A DNA stretch of 64,000 nucleotides from Pseudomonadota bacterium (GCA_021324855.1 JAJPIG010000015.1:310001-374000), one strand, 5' to 3'; positions 1 through 9,316 are shown, counted from the stretch's first letter. Translations and numbers: made by a program. The notes: generated from the letters alone by a model not told the origin.

Positions 1-53
1 CCACAGGACATCCATCGGTGGTCGCTCAAGGGCAAGATGCGCTAGGGGACGCT

Positions 54-770
54 ATGCATCCAATCCTCGAAGAGTTTCTCAACGACTGGGTATGGCCGAC
101 GGCTCCCGGAGCGGGCGGCGCGAAATTCCGCCTGCGTCTCACGGAGGAAAAGTGCATCCCGGGATGGCAGGGGCTGGTGACCAGCACCGTGCGCGAACTC
201 GAGGCGGGGCAGGGAGCGGGCGAGGATTGGAAGCGCCGCCTCGCGCTCGAAGGTTACGCGGCCGAAGGCGTGCAGTTTTCGATCAAACAAATGTCGGCGC
301 AGTTGATGTCGATAAGCCTCGAAGATCAGGCGCGCTGGATTGATATCCAGCGGATGCGCGCGCGCCAGGTCTGGGACGAATGCAAACACAGCAAGCTGCA
401 TGTCGATTCGCTGAGCGGCCACGGCTGGATCAAGCGCGAGCGCGAGCTGATGAACGACGTCGAGGCGAATTTCCAGCCGCTATCCTCCTACTTCGGGCAG
501 GGCATGATGTTCGCGCATATCCATCCGCTGGCTCGCAACGCCCAGCATTACTTCATCGAGGCCGGCGCCTACCTAACGATCTGCATCTACGAACGTATGG
601 TCGATGACCGGCTCGTGCGTCATCAGCATCTCAGCCAGAAGGCCGAAGAGCTGATGCATTTCATGGAAGGCAAGTACCAGATCGATACCTACTGCACGAC
701 GCCCGCGACCCAGCAGATCGTCGAGCAGACCTTGGACTGGGTGTTGGGGTTTTTTCAGGGCCGGGTGTAA
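54..770 (+). CDS. Ferritin-like diiron (EXXH) protein, putative oxygenase/oxidase
   Basis: A soluble, mostly helical protein of about 238 residues with two EXXH motifs, E109-x-x-H112 and E199-x-x-H202, about 90 residues apart. That is the spacing expected of a carboxylate-bridged diiron four-helix bundle. I chose the ATG at 54 because an AGGGGA ribosome site lies just upstream; a GTG at 18 is in frame but has no such site. The substrate is unknown. A two-cluster ferredoxin begins 10 bases after the stop, so the pair probably forms an oxygenase plus electron donor. The family-level diiron reading is fairly secure, but oxygenase activity is inference. No signal peptide is seen, so it should be cytoplasmic. 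Confidence 0.6.
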   Translation: MHPILEEFLNDWVWPTAPGAGGAKFRLRLTEEKCIPGWQGLVTSTVRELEAGQGAGEDWKRRLALEGYAAEGVQFSIKQMSAQLMSISLEDQARWIDIQRMRARQVWDECKHSKLHVDSLSGHGWIKRERELMNDVEANFQPLSSYFGQGMMFAHIHPLARNAQHYFIEAGAYLTICIYERMVDDRLVRHQHLSQKAEELMHFMEGKYQIDTYCTTPATQQIVEQTLDWVLGFFQGRV

Positions 771-780
771 GGGCGGCGCG

Positions 781-972
781 ATGAAAGTTGCGATCGATCA
801 GGCGCGATGCAACGCGTGCGGGCTTTGCCGCGAGGTCTGCCCGGAGTCGGCGATCCATCCGAAGTATCTGGAAATCCGGCATCTTTACGAGGTCGACCTT
901 GGTCGCTGCACTGGATGCGGTGATTGTCTCGAATATTGCCCGGCACCGGGCGCGTTGGTGGAGTCAGCCTAA
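781..972 (+). CDS. Small 2[4Fe-4S] ferredoxin
   Basis: A 63-residue ferredoxin with two cysteine clusters: CxxCxxxCP near residues 12-20 and CxxCxxCxxxCP near 44-54. Each would bind a [4Fe-4S] cluster, allowing low-potential electron transfer in the cytoplasm. It follows the diiron protein by 10 bases and is almost certainly co-transcribed with it. It is therefore the likely electron donor of that protein. The family call is secure; the partnership is inferred from gene order. Confidence 0.85.
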   Translation: MKVAIDQARCNACGLCREVCPESAIHPKYLEIRHLYEVDLGRCTGCGDCLEYCPAPGALVESA

Positions 973-1053
973 GGAACGCCCGATTCATGCACCGTTCAAA
1001 GCAGCGGCAAACAAATCTTGACCTGCAGGCCTGCGGGCGTATAAGAAAATGCC

Positions 1054-1488
1054 ATGGAATCATCAACTTGTTTTAACCTGACTTATGCGCTTCGAGGCCT
1101 GAGCCAAACCGTCTTCGCCGCCGCCATCGTGGTGGCGCTTGCGGCCGGGCTGGGAATTTCGATGGCGCCGAGCGCCTGGGCGAAGACTGTCGAGGTCAAA
1201 ATGACTGACACGCCGCCGGTCTTTATCCCCGCCAAGGTCACCATCAACAAAGGCGACACGATCAAGTGGATCAACAATGCGCAGACCTTGCACACCGTCA
1301 CTTTCGACCCCGCCAAGGCGGTCGACAAGTCGAACGTCATCCTGCCCAAGGGCGTTGCGCCGTTCGATTCCGGGTTCATGATGCCCGGTAAGGACTTTAG
1401 TTACACCTTCACGATCCCAGGCCAGTACAAATACTTCTGCATCCCGCACGAAAAGGACGGGATGATTGGTTACGTCACAGTCAAGTAG
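1054..1488 (+). CDS. Secreted cupredoxin (plastocyanin/azurin-like)
   Basis: A 144-residue exported blue-copper protein. A hydrophobic signal segment spans residues about 18-40 and probable cleavage is after AWA at 43. The type 1 copper ligands are visible as H80 (TLHTV) followed by C129, H132 and M137 in the C-terminal C-x2-H-x4-M loop. It would carry single electrons or bind copper in the periplasm. It sits between a ferredoxin gene and a secreted cytochrome c, upstream of a heavy-metal efflux operon, which fits redox or copper work in the periplasm. No clear ribosome site was seen, so the exact start is less sure than the family. Confidence 0.88.
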   Translation: MESSTCFNLTYALRGLSQTVFAAAIVVALAAGLGISMAPSAWAKTVEVKMTDTPPVFIPAKVTINKGDTIKWINNAQTLHTVTFDPAKAVDKSNVILPKGVAPFDSGFMMPGKDFSYTFTIPGQYKYFCIPHEKDGMIGYVTVK

Positions 1489-1572
1489 TTTGCGCAAACT
1501 CACGGTTTGCAGGCGGGGTTGATCGCCCGGCTGCGCACAGCTAAGAGAGACGGAAATCAGCGGGAGTTAGGC

Positions 1573-2163
1573 ATGCACAGAATGAAGCTGCTTACGCGAT
1601 ACGCGTCGCGATTTGAAATCGCGGCCACGGCGCGGCCCTCGATCTTCCTCGCCGCGGCGGGCGCGCTGTGCCTTTGGTTTTCGGCGGCAGCTTCCGTCCA
1701 TGCGTTTCCGTGGAGCACCGATATGTTCGAGGGCGCGGCGGTGCAGCCGCTGGCGGTCGCGCCGCGCGTGATGCCGCAAGGGACGCTACCTATCAACGGC
1801 ATCCAGAAGATGGACCTTGAGCAGATGACGCTCGGCATGAAGAACCCGCTCAAGGAGACGCCCGAGAACCTGGCTCACGGCAAAGAACTCTTCATGAACA
1901 TCTGCCTGCCCTGCCATGGCGAGAACGCCGATGGCAATGGACCGGTTGCCCATCTGCTGCAACATAAGCCGACCAATCTCCGCACCGGCGTCAGTAAAAA
2001 CCTCCCCGACGGCTACATTTACGGCTACATCCGCAATGGCGGCATCTGGATGCCTTCCTACGCCGACGCGATGTCCTCGGACGAGCGCTGGGACGTGATC
2101 ATGTACGTGCGCTCGGTCCAGGCGAAGGCCGCCGAAGAGGAGAAGAAAGTCTCTTCGCGTTAA
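1573..2163 (+). CDS. Monohaem cytochrome c, ActE-like
   Basis: An exported class I cytochrome c of 196 residues. There is a signal segment around residues 20-44, one haem-binding CxxCH at 111-115, and a probable axial methionine at M160 in a WMPSYA motif. The segment before the haem domain (DM...QP...P...MPQGT...NG) resembles ActE of alternative complex III. The other act genes are not in the window, so it may serve another membrane complex. The ATG at 1573 is preceded by GGAGTTAG; an upstream TTG at 1507 is less likely. The cytochrome call is firm, the ActE likeness moderate. Confidence 0.8.
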   Translation: MHRMKLLTRYASRFEIAATARPSIFLAAAGALCLWFSAAASVHAFPWSTDMFEGAAVQPLAVAPRVMPQGTLPINGIQKMDLEQMTLGMKNPLKETPENLAHGKELFMNICLPCHGENADGNGPVAHLLQHKPTNLRTGVSKNLPDGYIYGYIRNGGIWMPSYADAMSSDERWDVIMYVRSVQAKAAEEEKKVSSR

Positions 2164-2375
2164 TCAATTTCCGCTTTCGGTTCGATCGCCCGACCGCGCC
2201 GCGGCCCGAATTCGGCTGCTCGTTCCAGAACCCGCATGGGGTATCTTGCCCTCGAACGCGCGGAAGTAGACCATTCTTGGGGATAATCGGTAACTGGTCC
2301 GTAATCGGCTTGTGATGTGAGGATGCGACGATAGCAGGCAGGGATTGACGATCTGGCCAGGAGAACGAGGTAGCC
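2164..2375. other. Intergenic leader of metal-efflux operon
   Basis: These 212 bases separate the cytochrome stop from the efflux operon. I see no open reading frame with coding character. An AGGAG ribosome site lies just before the ATG at 2376. A promoter for the efflux operon probably lies here, but no convincing operator or -35/-10 pair stands out. Confidence 0.4.
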
Positions 2376-3650
2376 ATGCAGCCCATGAAGCCGATTCTGG
2401 CCGCAATCCTGACGATCGCCGGGCTGGCGATGCCCGCGACGCAAGCGTCGGCTGACACCCCTCTTACGCTGGCGCAAATTGTCGATGCGGCGCTAGAAGC
2501 GAATCCGCAAGTGCGGGCCGCGCGCGCCCGATGGTCTGCGGCGATCCATTCGATCAAGCAGAACTATGCGCCGAACGATCCGATCTTCAACTACTTCAAC
2601 ACCGACAGCCCGACCAACGGTTTTGATCACGCGGCGACGCATACGATCAACGTTACTGACTCGTTTCAGTTCCCTGGCAAGGCGCTGTATCAGGCCGATA
2701 TCGCGCGGCGCAATGCCGACGTGGCGCGGCTCACATACGAGGCCGCGTTGCGCGATATCCGCGCGCAAGTGGAGACCGCCTTTTATCAGGATCAGCTCGA
2801 TACGGCGCTCGGCGTCGTCGCCGACGAAACGCTGGTTAATCTGAAACGCGTGCTCGAAGTCACACAGGTCGCCTATTCCGCGAATCAGGTAACCCAGACC
2901 GATTTCATCAGCGCCGAACTCGATCTCTCCGCCGAACAACTCGAGCGCGACCGTCTGAAGGTGGCAGTTGCAAATGATCTTACGACCATCAATCAGCTAC
3001 TGAACCGGATTCCGGATGCTCCGCTGCAGCTCGATCAGACGCTCAAGCTCGAGCCGCTGAATATCCGCCTCGATACGCTCGTCGAGCGTGCCTTCAAATT
3101 GCGCCAGGAGATTCTCGAATCAGCGCTGGCCCAGAAGAACTCGGAGGACTCGGTGACGCTCGCCCGCATGGAGTATCTGCCCGATTACTCGGTCGGGTAT
3201 ACTTTCGACAACTACATGATTCCGAGCGCCGGCCCGACAGTGAATTCGTTGCAGGATCACGGCTGGAATATCGGGTTCAACCTGCCCGTCTTTTTTTGGA
3301 TCAAGCAGCGTGAGGATGTCACCCGGGCGGGCTTCGATCTCGATGCGGCGCGCAACGACCTTGCGTCGATCCGCAGCCAGACCGCCGCATCCGTCACCGC
3401 GCTGTATCGCTCGGCGCAATACTCCTATCGGACGGCCGCCACCTATCGCGACACTCTGACCCCGCTGGCGCGGCAGAATTTCGAGGTTGCGCTTACGGCC
3501 TATACTTCGGGCAAGATCGATTTTGTGACGCTTTCGACCACATTACGTAGCTACTACGGGGCGCGAATCAGCTATCTCACGGCCGCGAACCAGTATCTGG
3601 CCGGGCGGGTCGCGCTCGAACAGGCCATCGGGGAGCCGCTCGCGAAATGA
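2376..3650 (+). CDS. TolC-family outer-membrane factor of metal efflux pump (CusC/CzcC-type)
   Basis: A 424-residue outer-membrane efflux protein. A cleavable signal peptide ends near the ASA at residues 24-26, followed by the two-repeat helical barrel typical of the family. Length is normal. It would form the outer-membrane exit channel of a tripartite RND pump. Its stop overlaps the start of the adaptor gene by four bases (ATGA), which indicates translational coupling. A good ribosome site precedes the ATG. The metal specificity cannot be read from this subunit. Confidence 0.88.
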   Translation: MQPMKPILAAILTIAGLAMPATQASADTPLTLAQIVDAALEANPQVRAARARWSAAIHSIKQNYAPNDPIFNYFNTDSPTNGFDHAATHTINVTDSFQFPGKALYQADIARRNADVARLTYEAALRDIRAQVETAFYQDQLDTALGVVADETLVNLKRVLEVTQVAYSANQVTQTDFISAELDLSAEQLERDRLKVAVANDLTTINQLLNRIPDAPLQLDQTLKLEPLNIRLDTLVERAFKLRQEILESALAQKNSEDSVTLARMEYLPDYSVGYTFDNYMIPSAGPTVNSLQDHGWNIGFNLPVFFWIKQREDVTRAGFDLDAARNDLASIRSQTAASVTALYRSAQYSYRTAATYRDTLTPLARQNFEVALTAYTSGKIDFVTLSTTLRSYYGARISYLTAANQYLAGRVALEQAIGEPLAK

Positions 3651-4789
3651 TTCGCGGATGCAAAATCATCGCGGCTGGTTGCCGTGCGATCCGCGAAGCC
3701 GTCCCTGTCCTGCTCGCGATGCTCATCACACTAGCCGGATGCGACAACACTTCGTCGAGCCGCGCTGCGATCCAGACGCCGAGCTACGTTCCCGAGATCG
3801 TGCATCAGGGCAGCACGGGCCAGGATCTGCTGCGTATCGGCGGCAGCCAGATTCCCGGGATGACCGAGGCCGATGTCCGCCAGGTCGAATTGCCCGGCGT
3901 CATCGAAGCCAACGGTCAGATCGCCTACGACGAACGCAACGTGGCGGAGATCGTCTCGCGGGTCTCGGGCCGGATCGAAACCGCGCGCGCGGTGTTGTGG
4001 GACTACGTGCGCGTCGGCCAGCCGATCGTGCGGCTCTACAGTCCCGACTTCATGACGGCGGAGGCCGAGTATCTCGGCGGGCTCCGGACGCGTGATCTGA
4101 GCCCGACGGGGCAGGTCAAGGTCGCCGATGCGATGGTTGCGGCGGCGCGCCGCAAGCTCGAGCTGCTCGGGATGTCGCCCGCCGACATCGCGGCAATCAA
4201 CACACCCAGCCCATACGTATGGATGCGGGCGCCGATCAGCGGCACCGTGGTCAAGAACACCGCGAGCATCGGCGGTGCGGTGAATCCCGGCGATGTGCTC
4301 TACGTGCTGGGCACGACCGGCGTCGTGTGGATTACCGCCGATCTTTATGAAGACCAGCTCTCGCGCGTCCGGGTCGGCCAGCAACTCGAGGCGGTGACCA
4401 CCGCGTACCCGGGTGAAGTCTTTCACGGAATCATTGCGCGAGTCAGTCCCGAGATCGATCCTGCGACGCACACCGCGAAGATTCGCTGCGAGGTGCGTAA
4501 TCCCGATGGGCGTCTCAAGCCGGAGATGCTCGCGCGCGTCAGGATCATCACAGCGCCGGGTGCTGCGCTGATCGTGCCGCAGGAGGCGCTGGTGTTCGAG
4601 ACCAATGCCTACTACGTCTTCGTCGATCACGGCAACGGATTGTTCGAACGACGCCAGGTTCAAATCGCTGCGTGGCACGAGAGCGGGATGACCCGCGTGA
4701 CGGCCGGGCTCAGTGTCGGCGAAAAGGTCGTGGCTGGCGAATCGCTCCAAGTCAACGAGCTCTGGCATCAGGCGACCGGCACCTCGTAG
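3647..4789 (+). CDS. HlyD/CusB-type periplasmic adaptor lipoprotein of RND pump
   Basis: A 380-residue membrane-fusion protein joining pump and outer-membrane channel. The N-terminus has a hydrophobic stretch ending in the lipobox LAGC, with the acylated cysteine at residue 32. The barrel-sandwich and alpha-hairpin regions follow, including a GxVxxxxxxxGxxVxxGxxL-like block near residues 200-225. It lies between the channel gene (four-base overlap) and the pump gene (nine-base gap), so all three form one operon. There is no Met-rich or His-rich N-terminal tail that would identify the metal. Confidence 0.88.
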   Translation: MIRGCKIIAAGCRAIREAVPVLLAMLITLAGCDNTSSSRAAIQTPSYVPEIVHQGSTGQDLLRIGGSQIPGMTEADVRQVELPGVIEANGQIAYDERNVAEIVSRVSGRIETARAVLWDYVRVGQPIVRLYSPDFMTAEAEYLGGLRTRDLSPTGQVKVADAMVAAARRKLELLGMSPADIAAINTPSPYVWMRAPISGTVVKNTASIGGAVNPGDVLYVLGTTGVVWITADLYEDQLSRVRVGQQLEAVTTAYPGEVFHGIIARVSPEIDPATHTAKIRCEVRNPDGRLKPEMLARVRIITAPGAALIVPQEALVFETNAYYVFVDHGNGLFERRQVQIAAWHESGMTRVTAGLSVGEKVVAGESLQVNELWHQATGTS

Positions 4790-4798
4790 GAAACGGCG

Positions 4799-7700
4799 AT
4801 GATTCGCGGGCTGATGCAACTGGCGCTAAGCCAGCGTGTGGTGGTCCTCGGGATCGCGCTGGTGCTCCTGGCGGCGGGGCTCTATTCGTTTCACGAACTC
4901 GACATCGAGGCATATCCGGATCCGGTCCAGCCGTTGGTCGAAGTACTAACGCTACCAATCGGGCTCAGCGCCGAGGAAGTCGAGAAGCTGGTCACGGTGC
5001 CGCTCGAGTATCAACTCGCTTCGACGCGCAACCTGGTGCGGATGGACTCGATTTCGCTGTTCGGCCTCTCCGACATCCGGCTCTATTTCGACTGGGCGAG
5101 CGACTACTACTGGGACCGCGTTGAAACCATCAACCAGCTTCCCTTCGTCACTCTGCCTCAGGGCGTCACGGCCGGCATCTCGCCGGAGAATCCGATCGGC
5201 GAGATCTATCGTTATACGGTCGAAAGTCCCGACCACGACCTGCTCAAGGAGAAGGAAATCGATGACTGGATTGCCGCGCTGCAGTTGACGACCGTGCCGG
5301 GGGTGATCGGCGTGACCACTTTCGGCGGTCCGACCAAGCAGTACCATGTGGATGTTGATCCGCAGAAGCTCACCTATTATCAAATCCCGCTCGCCACGCT
5401 GATTCAGTCGATTCAGAACGCGAACGGCAATGCCGGCGGGAATTATCTGAGCGTCGGCGAGCAGGCATATGACGTACGCGGGATCGGTTTCATCAAGTCG
5501 CTGGACGACATCCGCAACATCGTGCTCGCCAGCAACAAGGCGACGCCGATCACGGTGGGAAACGTCGCCGATGTAGGCATCGGCTATGCGCCGCGGCTCG
5601 GCGTGGTCGGGATGAACCACCGCGACGAAGTCGTCACCGGCATCGTGCTGATGCGCAAATACGAGGACACGCTCAAGACGTTGAGGGGCGTCGAACAGAA
5701 GGTGGCGTGGCTCAACACCTCCGGAATCATGCCCAAGGGCTACCGCATCGTGCCTTATTACGATCGCACCGGACTGGTCAAAATCACGTTGCGTACGGTG
5801 CTCGAGAATCTCTCGATGGGGATGGCGCTGGTGTTCATCGTGCTGGTGGTCTTTCTGGGGGACTTGCGCAGCGCGTTGATTGCAGCGGTCAACATCCCGC
5901 TCGCGCTGTGCGGCGCATTCACCCTGATGCACTTCACCAACACGCCTGCCAACCTGATTTCGCTGGGCGCGATCGACTTCGGCATCATCATCGACTCGAC
6001 CGTGATCGTGATAGAGAACATCCATCGGCATTTGACGATGGCCGAGGTTCCGCAGGAGGCGGTCCGCGCCCGCATCCTGCGCGCCGCCTCGGAAGTGGGC
6101 GGGCCGATCTTCTTCTCGACGCTGATTTTCGTGATCGCCTTTCTGCCGCTGTTCACAATGCGCGGCGTGGAGGGCGCGATTTTCTCGCCGATGTCCCACA
6201 CCTATGCTTACGCGCTCGCGACCGCCATTATCATGGCGATTACGCTGACCCCGGTGTTGAGTTCGATCGGCTTCGCGCACGGTCTTGCCGAGCACATCAG
6301 CTTCTTCTGGCGAATGGTGAGCGGTTTTTATCACGGCCTGTTCATCAGGGTTCTGCGTTGGCCGTGGCTCACCTTGACCTTGATCGTCATTTTGATCGTC
6401 GCCGTCCTGTCACAGTTTCCGCGCCTCGGCGGCGAGTTCATACCGAAGCTCGAAGAGGGGAACATCTGGGCGCGGGCCACGATGCCCACGACCATCTCCC
6501 TTGAGCACGCGGTCAAGCTTGCCAACGGGATGCGCACGGATTTCATGTCATTCCCCGAAGTGACTGATGTAGTTTCGCAGACCGGACGCCCCGACGACGG
6601 CACGGAGTACACCGGCTTCTTCAATGCCGAGTTTTCAGTGGATCTCAAGCCGCAGGATCGATGGCCGCACGGGCTTACCAAACTCGAACTGGTCGATCAG
6701 ATCGATCGCCGGCTGCAGCATGATTTTCCGGGCGTCAGTTTCGGCTTCTCGCAGAATATCGAGGACAACATCGACGAGGCGATGTCCGGGGTGAAGGGCA
6801 CCAACTCGGTCAAGATTTTCGGCCCCGACCTGGACGTCGACGAACGGGTTGCCAACGAAGTGATGGAAGTGATGAACCAAGTGCCCGGTATCGTCGATAC
6901 TGCGGTTTACCGGTCGCTCGGCCAGCCGAACCTGCTGATCACGCCGAACCGCGCAACCTGCGCTCGTTACGGCTTGAATGTCGGCGACGTGAATGCAGTA
7001 GTCCAGGCTGCCATCGGCGGACAAGCGGTCACCCAGGTGCTCGAAGGAGATCGCCGTTTCGACCTCGTGGTGCGATGGCAGAAGCCATATCGCACGAGCC
7101 TTGACGCAATCCGTAGCATTCGGGTTCCCACCCCGAACTCGGGTTCGATCCCGCTCGGCCAGATCGCCGATATCAAAGTTGCGGAGGGCGCCTCGTTCAT
7201 CTATCGCGAAGGCCTCGAACGTTTCGTACCGGTGCGTTTCGCGGTCCGCGGCCGCAGCCTCAAACAGGCGGTGCTAGCCACCCAGCGCGAGGTGGCGCAA
7301 CGGGTCAAGCTGCCCGAGGGGGTCCATCTGGAATGGGCGGGCGAGTATGGCGAACTCGAAGCGGCGAATCGTCGTCTCGAGATCGTAGTGCCGCTCGCGT
7401 TGCTGCTGATCGCCGGCGTGCTGTTCAGCGCGACCACCTCGTTCATCGACACGCTGATCATCATGGCGCAAATCCCGGTGGCCTGTCTCGGCGGCGTGCT
7501 CGCGCTGATTATCACCGGAACGCCGTTCAGCGTCTCGGCCGCCGTCGGCTTCATCTCGATTTTCGGCATCGCCGTGATGGACGGCATCCTGCTGAGCTTC
7601 TATATCCGCCAGCTTTGGCAGGAGGGGCATCCGTTCGTCGAAGCGATCGTGATGGGTTCCGACCGCCGCTTGCGTGCCACGATGATGACCGATCTGGTGG

Positions 7701-7891
7701 ACGCGCTGGGGCTTTTGCCCGCCGCGCTTTCCACGCGCATCGGCGCGCAGACGCAACGTCCGCTCGCGATCGTGGTCATCGGCGGCGCGCTGTCGATACT
7801 GGTGCTCACCCGGATGCTGCAGCCGGTTCTGATCTACCTGTGTCATCGCGGATTACGACTGCGCGAGACCTCGCCGCTCGGCGAGTCGTAA
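4799..7891 (+). CDS. Heavy-metal RND efflux pump (CzcA/CusA family)
   Basis: An inner-membrane proton-driven exporter of 1030 residues, the normal RND length. It has one N-terminal transmembrane helix, a large periplasmic loop, a block of helices near residues 335-540, a second loop and a C-terminal helix block near 860-1010. The transmembrane-4 motif near residues 390-408 reads GAIDFGIIIDS followed by IEN. Its two Asp and one Glu match the proton-relay residues of heavy-metal RND pumps. This motif resembles CzcA-type (Co/Zn/Cd) and related pumps, but copper or silver export is not excluded. It is the last gene of the tripartite operon. Confidence 0.92.
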   Translation: MIRGLMQLALSQRVVVLGIALVLLAAGLYSFHELDIEAYPDPVQPLVEVLTLPIGLSAEEVEKLVTVPLEYQLASTRNLVRMDSISLFGLSDIRLYFDWASDYYWDRVETINQLPFVTLPQGVTAGISPENPIGEIYRYTVESPDHDLLKEKEIDDWIAALQLTTVPGVIGVTTFGGPTKQYHVDVDPQKLTYYQIPLATLIQSIQNANGNAGGNYLSVGEQAYDVRGIGFIKSLDDIRNIVLASNKATPITVGNVADVGIGYAPRLGVVGMNHRDEVVTGIVLMRKYEDTLKTLRGVEQKVAWLNTSGIMPKGYRIVPYYDRTGLVKITLRTVLENLSMGMALVFIVLVVFLGDLRSALIAAVNIPLALCGAFTLMHFTNTPANLISLGAIDFGIIIDSTVIVIENIHRHLTMAEVPQEAVRARILRAASEVGGPIFFSTLIFVIAFLPLFTMRGVEGAIFSPMSHTYAYALATAIIMAITLTPVLSSIGFAHGLAEHISFFWRMVSGFYHGLFIRVLRWPWLTLTLIVILIVAVLSQFPRLGGEFIPKLEEGNIWARATMPTTISLEHAVKLANGMRTDFMSFPEVTDVVSQTGRPDDGTEYTGFFNAEFSVDLKPQDRWPHGLTKLELVDQIDRRLQHDFPGVSFGFSQNIEDNIDEAMSGVKGTNSVKIFGPDLDVDERVANEVMEVMNQVPGIVDTAVYRSLGQPNLLITPNRATCARYGLNVGDVNAVVQAAIGGQAVTQVLEGDRRFDLVVRWQKPYRTSLDAIRSIRVPTPNSGSIPLGQIADIKVAEGASFIYREGLERFVPVRFAVRGRSLKQAVLATQREVAQRVKLPEGVHLEWAGEYGELEAANRRLEIVVPLALLLIAGVLFSATTSFIDTLIIMAQIPVACLGGVLALIITGTPFSVSAAVGFISIFGIAVMDGILLSFYIRQLWQEGHPFVEAIVMGSDRRLRATMMTDLVDALGLLPAALSTRIGAQTQRPLAIVVIGGALSILVLTRMLQPVLIYLCHRGLRLRETSPLGES

Positions 7892-8053
7892 ATCACAAAG
7901 AAACTCTGCACCAACCGGATTGTCGTTCTGCGCCTCGACAACGTCCCGGCTTTTACAGTCCCTCGTTTAGGATGACACCCAACGGTCGGGAGTCGAAGCT
8001 CGGCGTCTTCAGCCATTACGAAAGACGTCGATAATCGATTCGGTGCTGACGCG

Positions 8054-8084
8054 GTTGGAAGGCGGCGAATCGCCGCCTTCCAAC
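8054..8084. terminator. Near-perfect hairpin between convergent genes
   Basis: Two 15-base arms complement each other exactly around a single central base (8054-8068 and 8070-8084). The hairpin lies between the stop of the RND pump gene and the end of the minus-strand GFA-type gene. It has no T-run on either side, so it may be a bidirectional transcript end or an mRNA-stabilising structure. The inverted repeat is seen directly; its role is inferred. Confidence 0.55.
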
Positions 8085-8105
8085 TTGACGCACAATTTCA
8101 GGCGC

Positions 8106-8516
8106 TCACGGCTGCTGCGGCAGCTTGTCGCCGATTTCGTACCACGGCACCTTCGAGTTCACGTAAGCGTGGCGGAGCGTTTGGCGCGGATGCCCCGGAT
8201 CGGCGCCGTTGTCGATCGTTCCGGTCGCGACCACGATCTTGTCCGGCGCCGAGTCGACATCGATCGTGAGCTGGCATCCGCAAGTCTTGCAGAAATGGCG
8301 ATGGAGCTTTTCCGAGCTGTTGAACGTCCCGAGATTGCTGGCGCCCTGGTCGAATTTGAAGCCGGAGCGCGGAAAAGTCGACAGCGTCACGAAGATCGCC
8401 CCGTGCAGCTTGCGGCAGATGCCGCAGTGACAGTGATGGGTATCGACGGCCGGCTCCGTGATCGTGTAGCGCACCGCGCCGCATTGGCATCCGCCGGTCA
8501 GTTTGAAATCCGCCAT
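8106..8516 (-). CDS. GFA/CENP-V-family zinc protein
   Basis: A 136-residue protein of the glutathione-dependent formaldehyde-activating (GFA) fold. Zinc-binding cysteines are visible in GGCQCG near residue 8-13, in HCHCGICRK near 29-37 and in FCKTCGC near 80-86. Many members of this family are carbon-sulphur lyases or are uncharacterised, so formaldehyde activation should not be assumed. I prefer the ATG at 8516 because the GGAGG ribosome site is too close to the ATG at 8525. The gene stands alone on the minus strand, divergent from the RidA-family gene. Confidence 0.85.
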   Translation of the reverse strand: MADFKLTGGCQCGAVRYTITEPAVDTHHCHCGICRKLHGAIFVTLSTFPRSGFKFDQGASNLGTFNSSEKLHRHFCKTCGCQLTIDVDSAPDKIVVATGTIDNGADPGHPRQTLRHAYVNSKVPWYEIGDKLPQQP

Positions 8517-8787
8517 CGTTTCCATTCCTCCCTGACTGATTGACGGCTTTAATCACCGCCGCTGTGGTTCGTGCGGCGATGCTAGCATGATCGGTTTCCT
8601 GAGCAGCAACGGAATTCGATCGCGCTCCCGACCTGGCCCACGTTTGAACCGATCCCGTTGCTTCTGATTCAGCATCGCGAAACGACTGCAGATTGAGCGT
8701 TGGCCCTTTCACGTTTGACCGCACCTGCCCAAAGGGAGTACCGCAAATAATCAATTCGGATTTATCGATTGGCAAAGCGGAGGAATG

Positions 8788-9261
8788 ATGAAGATCGAAC
8801 AGAAGCTCAATGAGATGGGGTTCAAGCTGCCGAATCCGCGCAAGCCCGTAGGCAACTATGTCGGCGCGGTGCGCGTCGGCAACCTCGTCTTCGTTTCCGG
8901 GCATGGTCCGGGGCGCGAGACGGCGAGCGGGGAGCTCGAGCTGGTCAAGGGCAAGGTCGGCCGCGACCTGACCTTGGAGCAGGGTTACGAGGCCGCCAGG
9001 CTCGTCGCGCTCCATCTGCTGCGCGCGCTCAAGGAAGTGATCGGCGATCTCGACAAGGTCGTACGCGTAGTGAAGTTGCTTGGGATGGTCAACACAGCGG
9101 ACGGCTTCAAGGATCAGCCCAAGGTGATAAACGGCGCATCTGATCTGTACGTCGCGCTGTGGGGCGAGGCGGGCCGCCACGCGCGCTCGGCAGTGGGGCT
9201 CTTCGAGCTGCCGATGGGTATCGCGGTCGAGATCGAGGCCATCTTCGAAGTCCGCGACTGA
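8788..9261 (+). CDS. RidA/YjgF-family protein
   Basis: A 157-residue cytoplasmic Rid-family protein. The fold signatures are VGNLVFVSGHGP near residues 28-40 and the C-terminal RSAVGLFELPMG block, whose Arg aligns with the Arg that binds the substrate carboxylate in RidA. Such proteins hydrolyse reactive imines or enamines, although many subfamilies act in catabolic pathways. It is longer than RidA (about 128) and looks like the subfamily that often accompanies aromatic catabolism genes. The ATG at 8788 is four bases after GGAGG; the ATG at 8785 is too close. Confidence 0.82.
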   Translation: MKIEQKLNEMGFKLPNPRKPVGNYVGAVRVGNLVFVSGHGPGRETASGELELVKGKVGRDLTLEQGYEAARLVALHLLRALKEVIGDLDKVVRVVKLLGMVNTADGFKDQPKVINGASDLYVALWGEAGRHARSAVGLFELPMGIAVEIEAIFEVRD

Positions 9262-9316
9262 GTCCGCTCAGGTCTTCGCGGCCGGCCGCGAATTACCGTA
9301 TGGGCCGGCCGCGAAA

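Noticed and set aside
3731-4819. Long minus-strand frame under the adaptor gene
   Set aside because: It is a shadow in GC-rich sequence with Arg/His/Asp-heavy composition; the plus strand encodes a clear RND adaptor.
4952-6334. 460-codon minus-strand frame under the RND pump gene
   Set aside because: Composition is His/Arg/Asp-rich and lacks any domain; it mirrors the conserved pump sequence.
9280-9315. Direct repeat of 13 bases as a mobile-element target duplication
   Set aside because: Only 10 bases separate the copies, no element lies between them and the repeat is low-complexity GC sequence.
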